Positions 63,637 to 64,000 of a stretch of DNA of 64,000 nt are shown here, in pieces. The notes under the pieces were generated by a model. That model worked only from the letters and a program-made list of their open reading frames with translations. It ran no database searches and was not told where the DNA came from. This DNA is from CAWJMD01 sp963700925 (GTDB lineage Bacteria; Actinomycetota; Actinomycetes; Actinomycetales; CAWJMD01). Both the position numbers and the translations under genes were made by a program. The stretch covers positions 1,426,001-1,490,000 of the forward strand of contig OY969553.1 of NCBI GenBank assembly GCA_963700925.1, in the 5' to 3' direction. Within the stretch, counting starts at the first letter, position 1. Each line of letters starts with the position of its first letter.

Positions 63637-64000
63637 GTGGGGAACCGGCTCCTGGTGGTGGAGGACGACGACGGCATCCGTGCCGCCGTCTGTCTCGCCC
63701 TGGAGGAGGAGGGTTACGAGGTCGAGGACCGCGCGAGCGCCGAGGGGGCTCTCGAGCTGCTCGCGGTCACCGCAGTCGATCTCATGGTCGTCGACCTGAT
63801 GCTCGGAGGCATGGACGGCTTCACGCTGATCCGGGCGGTGCGGGCACGGCACGACGCCCCGATCGTGGTGCTCAGCGCCCGTGACGACACCCACGACATC
63901 GTGGCGGCCCTCGAGGCAGGTGCGGACGACTACCTGACCAAGCCGTTCGAGCTGAAGGAGCTCACGGCCAGGCTCCGTGCACTGCGCCGCCGCTCCGGCG
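63637..64000 (+). CDS. OmpR-type response regulator, cut by the window edge
   Basis: The first 121 residues of a response regulator starting at GTG (VGNRLLVVEDDDGIRAAVCL). Receiver-domain landmarks are the acidic pair EDDD, the phosphoacceptor Asp in LMVVDLMLGGMDG, Thr/Ser in IVVLSARDDTHD and Lys in YLTKPFELKELTARL. The DNA-binding domain lies beyond the window; the KPFELKEL linker indicates the OmpR/PhoB group. It is divergent from the STAS operon. Confidence 0.9.
   Translation, partial: MGNRLLVVEDDDGIRAAVCLALEEEGYEVEDRASAEGALELLAVTAVDLMVVDLMLGGMDGFTLIRAVRARHDAPIVVLSARDDTHDIVAALEAGADDYLTKPFELKELTARLRALRRRSG

Overview
The window is 64 kb of dense, high-GC DNA with GTG starts, many 4-base ATGA/GTGA gene overlaps and many leaderless promoters. 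It carries typical actinobacterial families: an LLM-class flavin/F420 oxidoreductase, a PPOX-fold protein, a single-chain acyl-CoA carboxylase and LuxR-type two-component pairs. This fits a Nocardioides-like actinobacterium. That placement is inferred from gene content and style, because there is no rRNA gene to test it.

Layout. 0-13 kb: housekeeping and miscellaneous genes (pyruvate phosphate dikinase, PIG-L deacetylase, quinone-oxidoreductase-like enzyme, a TetR/DUF4386 divergent pair with triple operators, a DHFR-like protein, Gfo/Idh/MocA oxidoreductase, a UvrA-like ATPase coupled to a 48-residue ORF, an SDR and an alpha/beta hydrolase). 12.7-23.7 kb: an aldarate-utilisation locus. It has a TctABC-type importer, a LysR regulator, D-glucarate dehydratase (gudD), L-talarate/galactarate dehydratase, 5-dehydro-4-deoxyglucarate dehydratase (kdgD) and 2-oxoglutarate-semialdehyde dehydrogenase. 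Together these form a complete route from glucarate/galactarate to 2-oxoglutarate. Its two divergent promoter regions share a 26-bp candidate operator. 24-29 kb: an operon of an Fe-S protein, an FAD oxidase, a 95-residue unknown and an LLM oxidoreductase, followed by an amidohydrolase on its own leaderless promoter. 29-39 kb: MarR/PPOX pair, FAD amine oxidase, serine hydrolase, single-chain acyl-CoA carboxylase (apparently with an ATC start), and a two-component system facing a membrane protein.

39.3-62.1 kb is different. A complete tRNA-Thr(TGT) gene at 62.1 kb is followed by three more copies of its 3' half at 58.0, 49.3 and 39.3 kb, all in the same orientation. The flanking arms are shared exactly as expected for three tandem integrated elements. 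Element I (39-49 kb) carries a fructose-type ABC importer (frcBCA-like) with kinase, LacI regulator and twin operators, a frameshifted transaldolase, an IS481-type transposase remnant and a DUF2252 gene. Element II (49-58 kb) carries an MFS carrier, a LysR regulator and a CoA-transferase / enoyl-CoA hydratase / thiolase-like / OB-fold operon. Element III (58-62 kb) carries a mobC remnant, a scrap of an LLM oxidoreductase gene nearly identical to the intact copy at 28 kb, a two-component system and a decayed MHS-type transporter. No integrase was recognised.

62.2-64 kb: a tightly overlapping operon of a STAS protein, a phosphatase-like protein and two tiny proteins, facing a response regulator cut by the window edge.
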